Below are positions 14,286 to 26,712 of a stretch of DNA of 64,000 bases, one piece after another. The stretch spans positions 5,993,204 to 6,057,203 of the forward strand of contig CM053244.1 in NCBI GenBank assembly GCA_028583405.1, given 5' to 3'. The position numbers and the translations under genes were made by a program. How positions within the stretch are numbered: position 1 is the stretch's first letter; each line of letters opens with the position of its first letter. The notes below the pieces were generated by a model that was not told where the DNA came from, did not search any database, and worked only from the letters and a program-made list of their open reading frames with translations. Source of the stretch: Pogonophryne albipinna (Eukaryota > Chordata > Actinopteri > Perciformes > Artedidraconidae).

Positions 14286-14735
14286 GTGGTCGCGTTAACC
14301 GAATATTTTTTTTAACAATGACGGAAAAATCTGAAAGCAGTCTGTCATTTTGACAGATTAGAACAAACTCGGAACAGCGCCAAAGTTTCCCCGCAGCGAG
14401 GCTCTGGTGTTATGCCGTGTTATGCATGCCCTCCAAAAGGAAATTATATCGTTTCCAAACCGTACTTTGCCGTACAGATCATTGAAATGTCTGGGAGTTT
14501 TTGCTTTACGCTGTGCGCGCTCCTGCGAGGTGCATGCATATCTCGGTGGGCATGCATAACACGGCATAACACCGCCCCCCCGTTGACAGTTCACTAGCGT
14601 GCTCTCTCTTCCACCCCCCCGCGTCTGCGCGACACGTTAGTGGCGAGTTCAGACCCGACGGGTAATAATGGATTATGACGGATATTTTACGATCCTGTCT
14701 GTCAAAATGACGGACAGCGAAAAAGTCTAACGCCA
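14286..14735. mobile_element. MITE candidate nested in the hAT element
   Basis: The segment has imperfect inverted ends: GGTCGCGTTAACC on the left, and GGTGGCGTTAGAC read in reverse on the right. Just inside them are mirrored TCTGTCATTTTGACAG-like words near both ends (14340-14356 and 14695-14713). No coding capacity was seen. It hosts a smaller foldback at 14406-14573. Confidence 0.5.
14406..14573. mobile_element. 168-bp foldback with perfect 26-bp inverted ends
   Basis: The 26 bases at 14406-14431 (starting GGTGTTATGCCG) are exactly reverse-complementary to 14548-14573. The interior is non-coding. It sits inside the MITE at 14286-14735, which sits inside a hAT, which sits inside RptA. No clear target duplication was seen. 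Confidence 0.75.
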
Positions 14736-14899
14736 CCTCAGTGGGACAGAGAGATATGCTTTGGCCATGGGTGACAGCAGTGGGTCAAACTGTGCATTGT
14801 CTCTCCACCACTTCAAAAATAATACAGTTTTTGCCAAGAAGGTGAGGCTTATTGATAGGGCGAGATATAAATATACTGTTGGTACTTGTCAATGTCTCT

Positions 14900-15035
14900 A
14901 GGTATGTAAATGTAGCCCTGTAAATACGATGTCCTTTTGTGTTCTGTTGTTTTATGTTCATCTTGTAACCTACTTGCTGCCATGTTGGACAGGTCTCTCT
15001 TGAAAAAGAGATCGATGATCTCTAAAAAATTAAAA
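14900..15035 (+). mobile_element. L2/CR1 LINE 3'-end fragment
   Basis: The block GATGTCCTTTTGTGTTCTGT through CTCTTGAAAAAGAGATCGAT aligns with the 3' UTR of the LINE at 27-30.9 kb (30788-30880). It is only the tail, with no coding. Confidence 0.6.
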
Positions 15036-16386
15036 AAATTAAATATATATATTTTTTAATCGTGGTAGATTTTGTCAGTCTCACGATGGTATTGGGACGT
15101 TTATTTATCGCGATACCGCGATATTCGGTATATCGTTACATCCCTAGTTGCCATGGCAACAGCATTTGAAGAAATCTCAAAAATGTCCCGTAGATGTCTT
15201 CACGGCTGGACTGTTAGCACACATGTGAAGTTTGAGCACTTTTTGAACATTTTCATAGGAGTTATAGCGACATTGTCTTTTATGGCGAGGGATGCCTTTC
15301 CATGGAAACGGCATATGATGAAACCCCATAATTGACGTAGAGCTGTTGAGGGCAGGACCATTAACCATTATCTGAAGTCTGCTGCTCTGAGCATGTCAGT
15401 TGGAGTTATGACATCATCGTGTTCCATGACACAGGTGTTTATATTTGAGCTAACGACGTGTCCAGAGATCAAAGGTTTCCATGGTGATTAGTGAGAGGAA
15501 AGCATTTTCATTGTTCTGAATGAGAGATAAACCTGTTACATGTGAACGTTTTGTTGAAGAACCGTAACAGATATCGGTGACATTTCAAAGCGTGAAGCAT
15601 GTCAAGGAACTTGGCCATCTGAAGTGTACTTTTTGTGTACTTTTGGGTCAATAATATGGCCTTTTTGGCAGATTAACTAAAGGTGTGCGGCTGCTGTGGT
15701 GGGGAAAGAGCAGCCTGAATTTACAGTGGAGTTTAATGGAGACATGTTGAAAGTTGTTGTCACTTCATGCCCTTAAGAGGCATTTTGTTTAATTATTTTT
15801 GCTTAATTTTTTTTATCTTTCAAGCTACGAGATGTTCTCCTATGTTTGTCATGAAAAATTATGTCTCAGGGATGTAGGGTTTGGGAATTATGGCAGGTTT
15901 AAAAGAAAAATATGAAGGCAAAATCTGTCCTCCACTCTAGCTGTGACATCACGCACTCTAAAATCTGAAGAAGGCCTCTTTACCAAGGTCTGAACAATGT
16001 TTAATATCTGTAAAAGTAAGAATCAGATTTAAAAGTTGTGTTACACAAATTATGTCAGAAAGATGTGTGACATTTTAAAGTTTGAATGAGTTTTCTGAGT
16101 GAAAGTATGAAGGAGCAGTTAGCAGTTGAAGAAGGAGCAGTTAGCAGTTGAAGTTGCATGAAGATTGTTGTTGGATGTTATGAATGATAAAAGTAATAGC
16201 CATTGATTCCCGACCGAGCTGAACGTTTTGATGTTTGAACGGAGTTTCTGCGATGTTCAATGTGGGAGAAGAAGCAGCGCAAAATAACCCGGCGGAATAA
16301 TAAAGAATTGTGTGCGTAGCATAACAGACAGTTGGAATGCTGTGTCAGCATTCCCACTAAATAAAGGTGGCATGTACTAGGGGTGT

Positions 16387-17370
16387 AACGGTATCCGTAT
16401 TCATCCCGAACCGTCACGGTTCGGACGTCACGGTTCGGACGTCACGGTTCGGCACATGCAGTCACACTACGAATACGCCTTTTTTATGAGTGGGAAAAAA
16501 GTCTGTCACTCAGGGCAGTATCTATTACACTATATATTATCCAGGGGGCGGTATTGCGCCTAAAAGCTGTTTGCCAGCCGCCCTTAAACAACAAATGAAG
16601 AACAAGAAGCAAACACAAACAACAAAACGAACAAAAATACAAGAAGAAGAAAAGTTAGTATGGCGATTTCAGGAGCTAGAACCCACCTGCTTCTTTTAAA
16701 TCAGCTGTGTGGGAACATTTTGGATTCCCTGTGGACTACAATAACGATGGAGTGCGAGTGGTGGATCGGACGAGGACGGTGTGTCGGCGTTGTTCGACAG
16801 CGGTGCGGTATGCTCATGGTAACACACGCCAAACATGCTAAATCATATCAGAAGGCATCACCCACATTTGCCAATCACCGGAGCCCGGCAAAAGACAACA
16901 GCAGTTCAACAGCTTATCCCTGTTGTTTTTAATAAACCAATAGACATGAAAGCCGAGAGACCAAAATACATAACGGAAGCTATTGTATTGGCATATATAT
17001 TTCAACGGCTATGCGCCCTTGAAACACTCTTATTATTTATTTTGTAATATTTTCAAGACATTCTTTTTAGTTTTACAGCTTGATGAAACCTTTTTGTTTG
17101 ACATCAGTCATTAGATAATATGGCCATCTGAGTGTGTGTGGTACTGTTTGTGGTTTGTTTTTAACTGTGTAATACAGTTAATTATTCAAAATGTTAAAGT
17201 TCCTTATTTTTCTACTGAAACTTGCACTAGTGTTCAAAAATAAATAAAAAGAAACATGGAATTATGCATTTGGGACTTTTTCTTTGTTGCTTTTTCTTGT
17301 TGTGCCGAACCCGTACCGACCCGTGACCCCCAAACCGAGGTACTCATCATTACCCAGGTCTCTAAAAACG
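16387..17370 (+). mobile_element. hAT element remnant (AGGGGTGTAACGGTAT terminus) with BED finger
   Basis: The left terminus at about 16378 is of the AGGGGTGTAACGGTAT type and is followed by ACGGTTCGG repeats. The right portion has GAACCCGTACCGACCCGTGA then CCCCAAACCGAGGTACTC, but the terminal repeat is lost. It encloses the broken BED-zinc-finger coding segment at 16683-17005. Confidence 0.7.
16683..17005 (+). pseudogene. BED zinc-finger exon of a ZBED1-like hAT transposase, frameshifted
   Basis: The plus strand reads SAVWEHFGFPVDYNNDGVRV then VDRTRTVCRRCSTAVRYAHG. After a 2-bp insertion near 16824 it continues in another frame as MLNHIRRHHPHLPITGARQK. Together these give the C-x2-C...H-x3-5-H layout of a BED finger, which in the intact family binds the transposon ends. 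The catalytic region is missing, so this is a dead remnant. Confidence 0.75.
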
Positions 17371-17576
17371 GGTACAGCGGAGCTGATCCAGATTTTCTGA
17401 GAACTTCACGCCATTACTAAAATGTGGGCTGGCTTTACAGTACACTGAACTCCTGGCAATGGCCCAACCTATCGTCCCCATATACAGTTGCCTAGCTGAA
17501 TCAGCTCCCGCAGCTGTATGTCTGTTTATTCAGCAGAGTGTCTACGAGAGTGACTTAGAGTAAAGATGTTATATTT

Positions 17577-18832
17577 AAGCAATAGCTCACGACAGGCCGT
17601 GGTATATGCTCATTATATCACAGCTAAGGGGCGTGGTTCGGCCCGACGCGAAGCGGAGGGTCGACAACCCCCTTAGCTGTGATATAATGAGCATATATCA
17701 CGGCCTGAAGTGAGCTATTGCTTTTATAAAACGGTTACCAAGTGTGGCAATATGAAAGAAAAATACACACTCTAATTTAAATAGTTTTTATTCGTAAATA
17801 ATGATGTTCAAAATAAAATAGTCCCTCCGTTGCCTTCTGCACAAAACATAGTGCGAGGTGGTTGTTATGCAACAACACTAACAGCTAGCGAACATATTAG
17901 ACAGAGAGCGTTGATCCATTATTTGGCTATTTATTTACATTCATTTGTATGTTGCCGTTTATTGTGCACCCACTGAAAAACTGTCCAGCATCAGTAGCAT
18001 GGCTTACGTGGTTACTTGTATAGGTTGAGGTTGTTCTAGGCTGTTGCTTGGCGTGGCGAGAATATTGCTCCACTTTCTCCGGTCCCCGAGATTCGGCTTC
18101 CAGTAGCTCTGGAGAGAGCTTTCGCACCTGTAGCCACTAACGGTCATCATTTATCTGCTTTGTTTCAAGACCCGCATCAGAAAGCTTTTGAATGGGGGTA
18201 CTTATCCAGTTGGTCTACCTGCTCTTCACGTAGCTCTGCTTGTCATCGTTTAGGTGCTTTTTTTTTCTGGAGATAGGCACTCCTCAATCCACTCCTCCAT
18301 AGTAAGACCCCCCCGGAGGTCGAAGTTAATCTTAAATGTTTCTATTTTATGCTTTGTAAGTTTGTTTTGTAACGGAAGAAATGTAAATATATTTATAAAA
18401 CTGACAAGTCAAATCAAGCAATCTGATTGGTCGATAGTGTTTTTGCGGACCTCTTTGATTACAGATTTGAAAACATCGTTGCTTGCTTTCAAAGTAGCAC
18501 AATTCATTATGTCAAACCTTGGAAAGTATCTAGATACCCCTGCCCTAATGACAAAGGAACTGCACACTGAATATGTTTTGCCGTTTGATGTCTATGTCTG
18601 GACCGCTGCGTAAAAAGGAGGGTTTCTGCCCCGTTACTTCTCCGCTGCTTTCTTGTTCCAGTATGCAGTTTGCTTTTCAGCCCAACGATATACTGTTTTT
18701 CTCAGACGCGGAGGGATACTGATTTGTTGTGAAAAGTAACTTACAATTCTACCCGTGGTATACGCTCAGTATATCACGGCTAAGAACCAATCAGATTGCT
18801 TGATTTGACTTGTCCGTTTTATAAACATAATA
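17577..18832. repeat. Complex foldback element
   Basis: There are two inverted-repeat systems. Arms 17577-17631 and 17669-17723 are near-perfect complements around a short GC-rich loop (17632-17668). A second pair, GACAAGTCAAATCAAGCAAT (18402 onward) and its complement at about 18795-18820, flanks the right part. The motif GGTATACGCTCAGTATATCACGGCTAAG at 18757-18784 repeats the first arm. No transposase was found. Confidence 0.7.
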
Positions 18833-19224
18833 CATACAATGGCTATGTTCTAGTGGGAAACACTGAATAAAGAACATGTCAAGCTGTGTGCTGTATCAGA
18901 AACAATGCGCGACATGTTTTGGAAGTAATATGGTCTGTGTTTACATTAGCAAGCATCACTAACACTCAGAGCTAACGCTGTACTGGAGAGAATATGAGTA
19001 AAGAAGCCGGATATAAAAGGAACTGTCCTTATGGTAATCCGCGAGATAGAAATAGTTTGAACTCCATACTGTTTCAGAAATAGTGCTTGATTTGGTTTGG
19101 AACATAATTTGGCATTTAATTAGGGCAGTGTTTAGCTGAGTTTCTGCCGGTAGACACCCTTCTCTTCACAGAGCTCACTGCTTGCATGCGGACGCTCAAA
19201 AAGGACTGGGCCAGCAGCAGCCTG

Positions 19225-19425
19225 GTTACAGCCCGGTTACATTACATGGGCCAGACCCAGAATCAGCACTTTTGTAACAGAGCTGGAATAGAGGGGTATG
19301 AGGCATGCTACAATGGGTGATGTGTTTGGTATTTTGAGCAAAACACTTCAGAGACATGTTTTGTATAGATATGGCCCCATAATATATTGTTCAAATATAG
19401 CATAATAGGTGAGCTTTAAATGTAT
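19225..19425. repeat. Fragment of the TTAA MITE family
   Basis: The sequence CATAATATATTGTTCAAATA then TAGCATAATAGGTGAGCTTTAA matches the inverted left end of the MITE at 2098-2556. The companion block CCCAGAATCAGCACTTTTG recurs at 53255-53273. Only one end is present. Confidence 0.6.
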
Positions 19426-19566
19426 ACTAATAAAAAAAGATCTAAACCCCAAAACCTGTTTTGTATCAAGGTCCAAATGACAATGTGGTGAAAAGATAAC
19501 TAATTATCGTTTAATTTTCTCTTCATCATTTATACCTCTCTTTCCCTCTCATCTCATCCTTCCCAG

Positions 19567-19661
19567 GTGAGACCCAGGTCTGCTTCAGGTACTACCATGG
19601 CGTCAACGGAACACTGAGGGCAACGACTCCCAGCATAACCATAAAGAAAGCTTCTGCACCT
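19567..19661 (+). CDS. hecw1: hecw1 exon, continuation of N-terminal domain
   Basis: The acceptor is CATCCTTCCCAG and the donor is CCT|GTGAGT. The exon finishes the split Gly codon and reads [20 protein letters not shown] then [12 protein letters not shown], the conserved HECW segment just before the C2 domain. The 7.3-kb upstream intron is full of mobile elements. No later hecw1 exon (C2, WW, HECT) was found up to 64000. The gene is therefore partial in the window. Confidence 0.92.
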
Positions 19662-19725
19662 GTGAGTCCGACCAAACCTCATGGCTTTATTTTGACGTAT
19701 GCAGCTTTCTGAGATGTATAATAAT

Positions 19726-20755
<1,030 letters not shown>

Positions 20756-20763
20756 ATAATAAT

Positions 20764-21215
20764 AATAATAATAATAATACATTACATTTATAAAGCGCTT
20801 TTCCTGGTGATCAAAGCGTGTACAAGCAATTAAAACAAAATAACAACAAAAGTAAAAAGTGCTAAGCTAGGTGGAATAAGGGCGAGGGGTTAGCGGATTA
20901 GGAGTTGAAGGCAAGAGTGAAAAGGTGAGTTTTGAGGGATTGTTTGAATGATGTGAGATTGTTGGAAGATCTGACGTGGCTGGGGAGGGAGTTCCAGAGT
21001 GTGGGGGAGGCTGCAGCGAAGGCCCTGTCACCCTAGGTCCGGAGCTTTGCCCTGATGGGCTGCAGTAGGTTAGCTTCAGCAGACCTGAGGTAGGGGGGGG
21101 CAAGGTTGTTGAGGGCTTTGAATGTATGTAATGTATGTAATGTATGGCACTTCGATGGTCTCTAAGTATCGTGTGTCTGTTGAATGGCAGCCTGGCCTCT
21201 TTATTTCTATTCACT
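20764..21215 (-). mobile_element. L2/CR1-type LINE C-terminal fragment
   Basis: The minus strand gives the terminal ORF2 block with GDRAFAAASPTLWNSLPSHV then RSSNNLTSFKQSLKTHLF, with a stop or frame break upstream. The tail carries AAGCGCTTTATAAATGTAAT. It is a 5'-truncated copy. From 21216 to 21800 I see no gene. A short GC-rich tandem (GCTGGGGC units) lies at 21388-21435. Confidence 0.65.
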
Positions 21216-21804
21216 TAAGTCATTCATGTCAATCAACCTTAGTGGTGAAGAAGCTACTTTTTATTTGTACCTTGCAAGGCAACAACCTATTCTTGAAGTA
21301 GCTATGCTGCATTCACACATAACAGGAATGGACTATTGACATGCTCTGCTCTTGAAAGGAGTCTTATAATAACACTGAAAAAAGCTTGGCTGGGGCAGGA
21401 TGCTGGGGCGGGACGGCGGGGCGCTGGGGCAGGGCGCTACAGGAATAGCACAGCGTCTTTCTGAAAATATAGATGTTTACGACATGAAGCACTTATGTGG
21501 CCACTCAAAGTAAATCTGGGTGCTCTGAGAAAAGATGTATAGACCCTCACAACGTAACTTAATCAATTTCAATGTTAGAAATAAATTGGTAAACTTTTTG
21601 GTACAAACCTATGAGAAACACAATTTCAGCAAGGAAAAGGCCATGCAAATAAAGATACAAGAAATGGGAGTAAGAAGGACCATAAATATAGAGGGAGGAA
21701 TTTATTTGGATATTGAGTTCAAATATCAAGAAGGTTTCTCCAGAATCGCAGACTCCAGCTTAAAGGAATAGTAACATTGCTTTGTGGTGAATCTCAGCAA
21801 CTAG

Positions 21805-22915
21805 TCAGAATAAGAATTACGTTTATTACAAGGTAAGTTTTAACAAAAATACATTTAAGAACAAATAAAGTGGAAGCACATTATAAAAAGGCATTTAAAA
21901 ACAGGCATTTAAAAAGCAAAGATAATAAAATCAACACAACAGGTATAAAATACATGGATAAAAAGCCATACTGCAGTTTGAATTTGAACAACTCATCCAA
22001 ATGCAGCGTCAAAAAGATAAGTTTTGAATCTCGATTTAAAAGTATCAACAGTTGCAGCTTGTCACGATCTTTATGTTATGTCACGTTTTTAGTTTTGTAT
22101 GTCTAGGTTTGGGTTTGTTTTGCTGTTCTGTTCTCCCTGTCTCATGTTTTCCTCCTTGTTTCTTGTCTGGTCCTTCTCCCTGTGTTTTCCTTCCTGTCGT
22201 TAGTTTCCCTGGTGTGTCTGATTGTCTAATTGTGTTCACCTGTTGCCCTTGTGTTTCTGCCTCCCCTGCCCGGCTGTTTCTCGTCTCATGATTACCCCTC
22301 CCTGTATTTAGTCTTGTCTCTTCCTGTGTTCCCCGGTCGGTTCATTGTTTGTTTGTCCTCCTGTCACGTCACACTTCATGTTTTTCTCTCCGGTCTTCTT
22401 CCATGTTTCTCACGGTCAGTTTTTGTGTTGTTGTTTTCTGTACTACCGTTTCAAGTTATGCCATGTTTTGTTTACCTGCTTTTAAATAAAGCTCGCTTTT
22501 TGTTTCAAGACCTTTTTTCCGTTTTTGTAGTCTGCATTTGGGTCCTACCTTTTCTGCGATCTTTAAAGTGATCATAACACAGCTGACCTGCAGGATTCAG
22601 GCAGTTAGTTCCAGATGGTCGGGGCATAAAAACTAAATGCTGCTTCTCCATGTTTAGTTCTGACTCTTGTAGCAGAGAGCAGACCCGTCCCAGAAGACCT
22701 GAGACTCCTGGATGGTTCATATTTTTGCAGGAGATCATTAATATAATTTGTCCCTAAACCATTTAGTACTTTAAAATCAATTATTTGGCAGACTGGAAGC
22801 CAGTGTAAAGACTTCAGTACTGGACTGATGTGATCCACTCTTTTAGTGTTTGTGAGGACACGGGCAGCAGCGTTCTGAATCAGTTGCAGCTTTCTTTTAT
22901 GTTCATTCAACCATA
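21805..22915 (-). mobile_element. L2-type LINE 3' part, split by a solo LTR
   Basis: On the minus strand 22605-22910 encodes LQLIQNAAARVLTNTKRVDH, LKSLHWLPV and the terminal AFSFYAPTIWN block of L2 ORF2. The 3' UTR continues past the LTR insertion to about 21805. Removing the LTR with one CAGCT restores continuity. It is 5'-truncated and dead. Confidence 0.75.
22060..22579 (+). mobile_element. Solo LTR (520 bp) with 5-bp TSD
   Basis: It begins TGTCACGATC and ends GATCATAACA. CAGCT is duplicated on both sides (22055-22059 and 22580-22584). An AATAAA signal (about 22484) lies near the 3' part. With no internal region left, this is the product of LTR-LTR recombination. A gypsy or ERV origin is likely but not proven. 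Confidence 0.8.
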
Positions 22916-23613
22916 TGCAGATCGATTTTACATTGTTGAAATAAAAAAAGCAAACAATTACTTACAGTTCAGCAAACACAGAGAATTATACATCATGGTA
23001 TCCTATAAGTTACATCCAAACAAAGAGGAATGAGAGAATATTGAATCGGCAACACACAAATAAATTAAAATAAACAATAATTAGTTTTGTTCAAGGCCAC
23101 CCTTATCTTTACAGCACCTTTTCACAATTGTAGCCCAAAATGATCGATTACAGGAGTCCATCTATTTACAAACGCATCCGACTTCATCTGGAGTCTTGCT
23201 GTTATTTTTCCCATTGAGAACACCATCAGTAGCCTATCTCGCCACCGACGTACACTGAAAAAATTGATACTTTGGATCAACTTTCCAACTTTTCCAACAA
23301 ATTCGTTAATTTGTTACAGCAATTTTTTTTAGTTTATTCCAAATAGATTTTTTGACCTCAACATTTTTATTTGAGTCAAGTAAAAAACATTGCTAAGATA
23401 TATATTTACATTCACACAAAGATATGAACAATTTTTACCAAAACAAAACACAAGGGTAATACCAAGCCTCTGAATTAGCACTAAGCGAAAAAATGCTAAC
23501 GCACTTTAGCACAGAATTCAAAATAAAGATACCCTTATTACTTATCGAAACTGCACATACAATATATCCGATTAAAGCTGAGACTGATTATTTAAGTATA
23601 GTATCATCACTAA

Positions 23614-24201
23614 TGGCGCATTTCCACTGCAGCGGGTAGCCCCGTTTAAGCGTCCTTAATCGTCCTCAAGCGGCCAGGCCAGTTGTTGGTGGCCTTTCCA
23701 TATAGCGTAGCACCTAGCAGGTACTTTTTCCCTCTTTTTCCGGCCCCATAAAATCGTGGTTCTATCAGGCCAGGGCCAGGGCTGAACTAGTGACGTCAAC
23801 ACTCTCGACTGCTGATTGGTCAAAGAGAATCGTCACAAGATCGCGCGCGAGATCATCCCTAGCGTCGCATATATATCTAGAAGCAAGCTTGCAGCATTTT
23901 TATACACAGCATTTTTGTAAACGGAGGAGCTCCAAAAATGGCAACGTCAAACAGAAGCACACCGTGGTCGACCGAGGAGGTGACGACGTTCCTACATCTC
24001 ATTGGGGATGATAAAATCCAGCGGGAGCTCGACGGAACAACAAAGCCGATCGCCCCGCCTACACTGCGTTGCTACCCCAGGTCCTAAACTGTAATGGAAA
24101 TGCGCCACGGCCTCGGACGGCCAGCGAGACAGCCCGAGGCCTGAGCGAGGACGCTTAGGGACGCTTAAACGGGGCTACCCCGCTGCAGTGGAAATGTGCC
24201 A
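23614..24201 (+). mobile_element. PIF/Harbinger non-autonomous element with TAA TSD
   Basis: The termini TGGCGCATTTCCACTGCAGC and (right, reversed) TGGCACATTTCCACTGCAGC are long inverted repeats. They extend through GGGTAGCCCCGTTTAAGCGT with few mismatches. TAA flanks both sides (23611-23613 and 24202-24204), the 3-bp duplication typical of PIF/Harbinger. It carries a short Myb-like reading frame. Confidence 0.88.
23938..24087 (+). pseudogene. Myb/SANT-like ORF remnant of Harbinger
   Basis: This 49-codon frame reads STPWSTEEVTTFLHLIGDDK then IQRELDGTTKP. It is the start of the Myb/SANT-like DNA-binding protein that PIF/Harbinger elements encode alongside their transposase. The frame then runs into the element's terminal repeat and stops. 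The remainder of the domain and the transposase are deleted. The ATG is in a reasonable context (AAAAATGG). It is a remnant with no expected function. Confidence 0.7.
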
Positions 24202-25398
24202 TAAGCGATCCGAACTCGCGACAGGGGAAGCAAACACAGACATCACAACACGTACCTTTACGGAGCTTTTACGGGAGATCGTCTCACCGTAGCTGTCAAT
24301 CTGATCAAAAAACGTGTTCAATGGCATTAAAACGAGAAAAAACGCGGCTGAATCGGTTGATCCATAGGTTAATAATGTATCTGTGGCTTTGAAACAATTA
24401 TTTATAATCCATAATTCCATTTTTATGTAAAAATCAGAGCAAAAAATGTAGCTGCTAATGGTAGCCACCAGAGTGTATGCAGCTTCCGGTTTTGGCCACG
24501 CGTCACTCTCACTCCTTATTTGTTCATGTGTTGGTGTGTGTAGAACTTCCCCTCGATTCCATTGGCTCTAGCGGTTAGAAAGAGATTTCATTCGTCAAAA
24601 TCGACCAAGGGGGGCCAGAGATATGGAAAATCCACCCAAATGACCCCAGAAGTGTTCTTTTTTTGCTAAATCTCTCTAAAAAGGTCAAATTTCACTTATT
24701 TTGCATCAATCTTGATACAGGGTACTTATTATATGTTGTACTTTGGATTCCTAAAGCTTTTAGTCTACTAACCCCTCGAAAATGACATTCCCAGAACAAA
24801 TGACCATATCTTCCCTTCTAAAAGGGTTACATTAATAATATTTTTTCTCAAAGCAAGGGTTAGGGTTAGCCTAACCTGTGAGTGGAATGTAGAAGTGTCA
24901 GAATCAATATAGATGTTTTTATTTTAAAGTAAATTCAGATTGAACACAGTAAAAAAATGTAAATTATTGTGTCCGTCCAAAAAAAAAAAATTACTTATAG
25001 TGAAAACCACCCTTGAATGATGGGATGGTAAATAGCTACTCCTCTTTCTTTTTTTTTTTCACATGAGGCACTGACAACTTGCCCCACCCATTCCCTTCTC
25101 AGCTTTTTGTGTTTGTAGGAGTCGGGAGGGCTGATAATTTATTCCGGCAAATTACTCAGACCTACTAATTGACCTAACAGAAGTTATTGAGTCTATGTAA
25201 GTTTACTGCTTGGCTCAGATCCACCAATGTCAGCAAGATCTCACCTCTATTAACTCTTGAAGAACCAGGTTCAATTAACTGCCGTTTCAATTCAGATGAC
25301 CCGCTAAATCTGTTTAAGCGATCCCGAAGGATTTTGATATCAGTAATGTGAGGCGTGTGGCGCAGGGGCTAGTGCCTAGGTGTTTGGATCAGGGGTCA

Positions 25399-25588
25399 CA
25401 GAGAAAGTGCCCAGAGGAGTGAGAGAGACGTATCCGGCTGGGCTCCTCCTATAACCTTTTCCCCAGGTGTAGCTCATCAGGCAGGTCTCCTCCCCGACAG
25501 GTGCGGCTCATCACCACCGGAACCTGTAAACACCCACAAAGCACACAAAAATAGACGGCACCCCACGTAGTGTGGAGGGGTCGTCACA
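25399..25588 (-). repeat. Truncated 3' LTR of the gypsy element
   Basis: The segment is nearly identical to 33334-33522. On the minus strand it begins TGTGACGACC. It is directly preceded (in element sense) by a run of about 15 G at 25589-25605, the polypurine tract. It lacks the last ~130 bp of the intact LTR. Confidence 0.85.
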
Positions 25589-25619
25589 CTCCCCCCCCCC
25601 CCCCCATAAGAAAGGAGTT

Positions 25620-26205
25620 CCCTTAACTATCTAACGTCAGTCCCTTGACCCAGCACCTGGAAGAACCCGGAATGTCCTTCCATAAACCGCAAACTAGCCC
25701 TTGGCAACAAACCAAAAACCTGACCCCCAGGTCGCTGCCGATTTGGCTTACCTGTCTGACATGATTTAACGTGCCGAGACACATCTCTCTTCAGACCAGG
25801 CCAAAAAGACATACCGCAACATGTAACCACATGTTTTACGCACACCCCGATGTCCCGACTGTCCATGCGCTTTCCTGAGGATCTCCTCACGAAATCTGAC
25901 AGGAACCACAATCTGATACACTGGCTCACCCATGAAGCCTTTCCCACGTGACCACCACTTTCTGACCAGCAATCCCCCTTGCAGCTGATAACCCCTGGTG
26001 ACACCATTACCTTCCTCGGTGGAGAGAACCGCCTCAAAAAACGGACTGAGGGAGACAAATCCGCTTTCTGCTCTACCACCAACTCACTGCGGGATACAGA
26101 CAACAACCAGTCAGGAATAACCACAGAATCTATCTCACTGGCCTCTTCCCCCTGCTCAGATTCCCCCTGTGCACGGCTCACAGCCCGGGTCACAGAGCAA
26201 GCCAC
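25620..26205 (-). pseudogene. Gypsy pol remnant: integrase H2C2 zinc-binding region
   Basis: The minus strand at 25766-25972 reads GLLVRKWWSRGKGFMGEPVY then HGQSGHRGVRKTC, with an H-x3-H / C-x2-C layout completed by SCQT in a neighbouring frame. This is the zinc-binding domain that precedes the integrase core. The core DDE domain is deleted, and the frame passes directly to the 3' end of the element. At least one frameshift is present. Confidence 0.7.
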
Positions 26206-26712
26206 AAAGACTCCAGGAGAGCACGAAACATTCTCCTCTGCGTTAACGGCCTCCTCTAATGGCTCCTAATGCAGAAGTCCACTTTACTGATGCTCTCTTT
26301 AAGGTCTCTCCGAATATTTGCTGTGTGTAATTGTCTGGTAATTTAATTCCAAGAAACACACACAGAGGAAATCAGTCAAAATCGATATTCCTCGGTTATT
26401 ATTACCCCCAAATATTCTTATTGTTTTTTTTTTTTACATGAGCTGTGTTTGCTCTGAAGGCACATGCCCCAGCAGCAGTCACAGGGAAAATCGGCCAGGA
26501 CGAAGTCCCCTCAGACACCGATTCCCCAGGTTATCATTAAAACCCCAAATGTAAAGAGTAGAGAAACCAAAAAAAATGCAGCCGCTCAGTTTCACAGGTA
26601 ATTTTATGATACCGTCAATCACAGATTCTGGTAAGGCAATGTCCAAATATAGATTTGAAATTACACTTACCAGTTCTGAAGATCTTTTGGTATCCTGCCG
26701 ACAACGCCAATT

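Larger units (their letters stand above)
13734..15146. mobile_element. hAT element (TAGGGATGTAACGATA termini) with 8-bp TSD
   Basis: The ends TAGGGATGTAACGATA and TATCGTTACATCCCTA are perfect inverted repeats. GTTGCCAT flanks both sides (13726-13733 and 15147-15154), an exact 8-bp duplication. It lies inside RptA, and copy 2 of RptA shows the uninterrupted site. It contains further insertions (14286-14735 and 14406-14573) and an L2 3' fragment (about 14900-15030). Confidence 0.9.
13358..16345 (+). repeat. RptA: large non-coding interspersed repeat (copy 1), split by a hAT
   Basis: This region, without the hAT at 13734-15146, is matched in reverse orientation by 35660-37002. Shared blocks include the stretch around 13570-13735, the block 15530-16080 and the block 16190-16345 (GAATGCTG near a GTCAGCATTC end). 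No conserved reading frame spans it. Copy 2 lacks about 300 bp present here (about 15170-15480). The class is unknown. Confidence 0.7.
23390..25015. repeat. RptC: interspersed repeat, copy 1, with Harbinger insertion
   Basis: Blocks at 23440-23600, 24230-24480 and 24640-24785 match 45230-45970. Examples are AGCGAAAAAATGCTAACGC, CTCTCTAAAAAGGTCAAAT and CTAAAGCTTTTAGTCTACTA. The right part (24785-25012) matches 46750-46970 in reverse orientation. It is non-coding, and no reading frame is shared. Confidence 0.65.

Noticed and set aside
22052..22571. Hydrophobic Cys/Phe/Leu-rich frames
   Set aside because: They lie entirely inside a solo LTR with a clear 5-bp TSD. Pyrimidine-rich LTR sequence explains them.
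24855..24880. Telomere-like GGGTTA repeats (also 39795-39810 and 48233-48247)
   Set aside because: Only two to three units, embedded in dispersed repeats. No interstitial telomere array.
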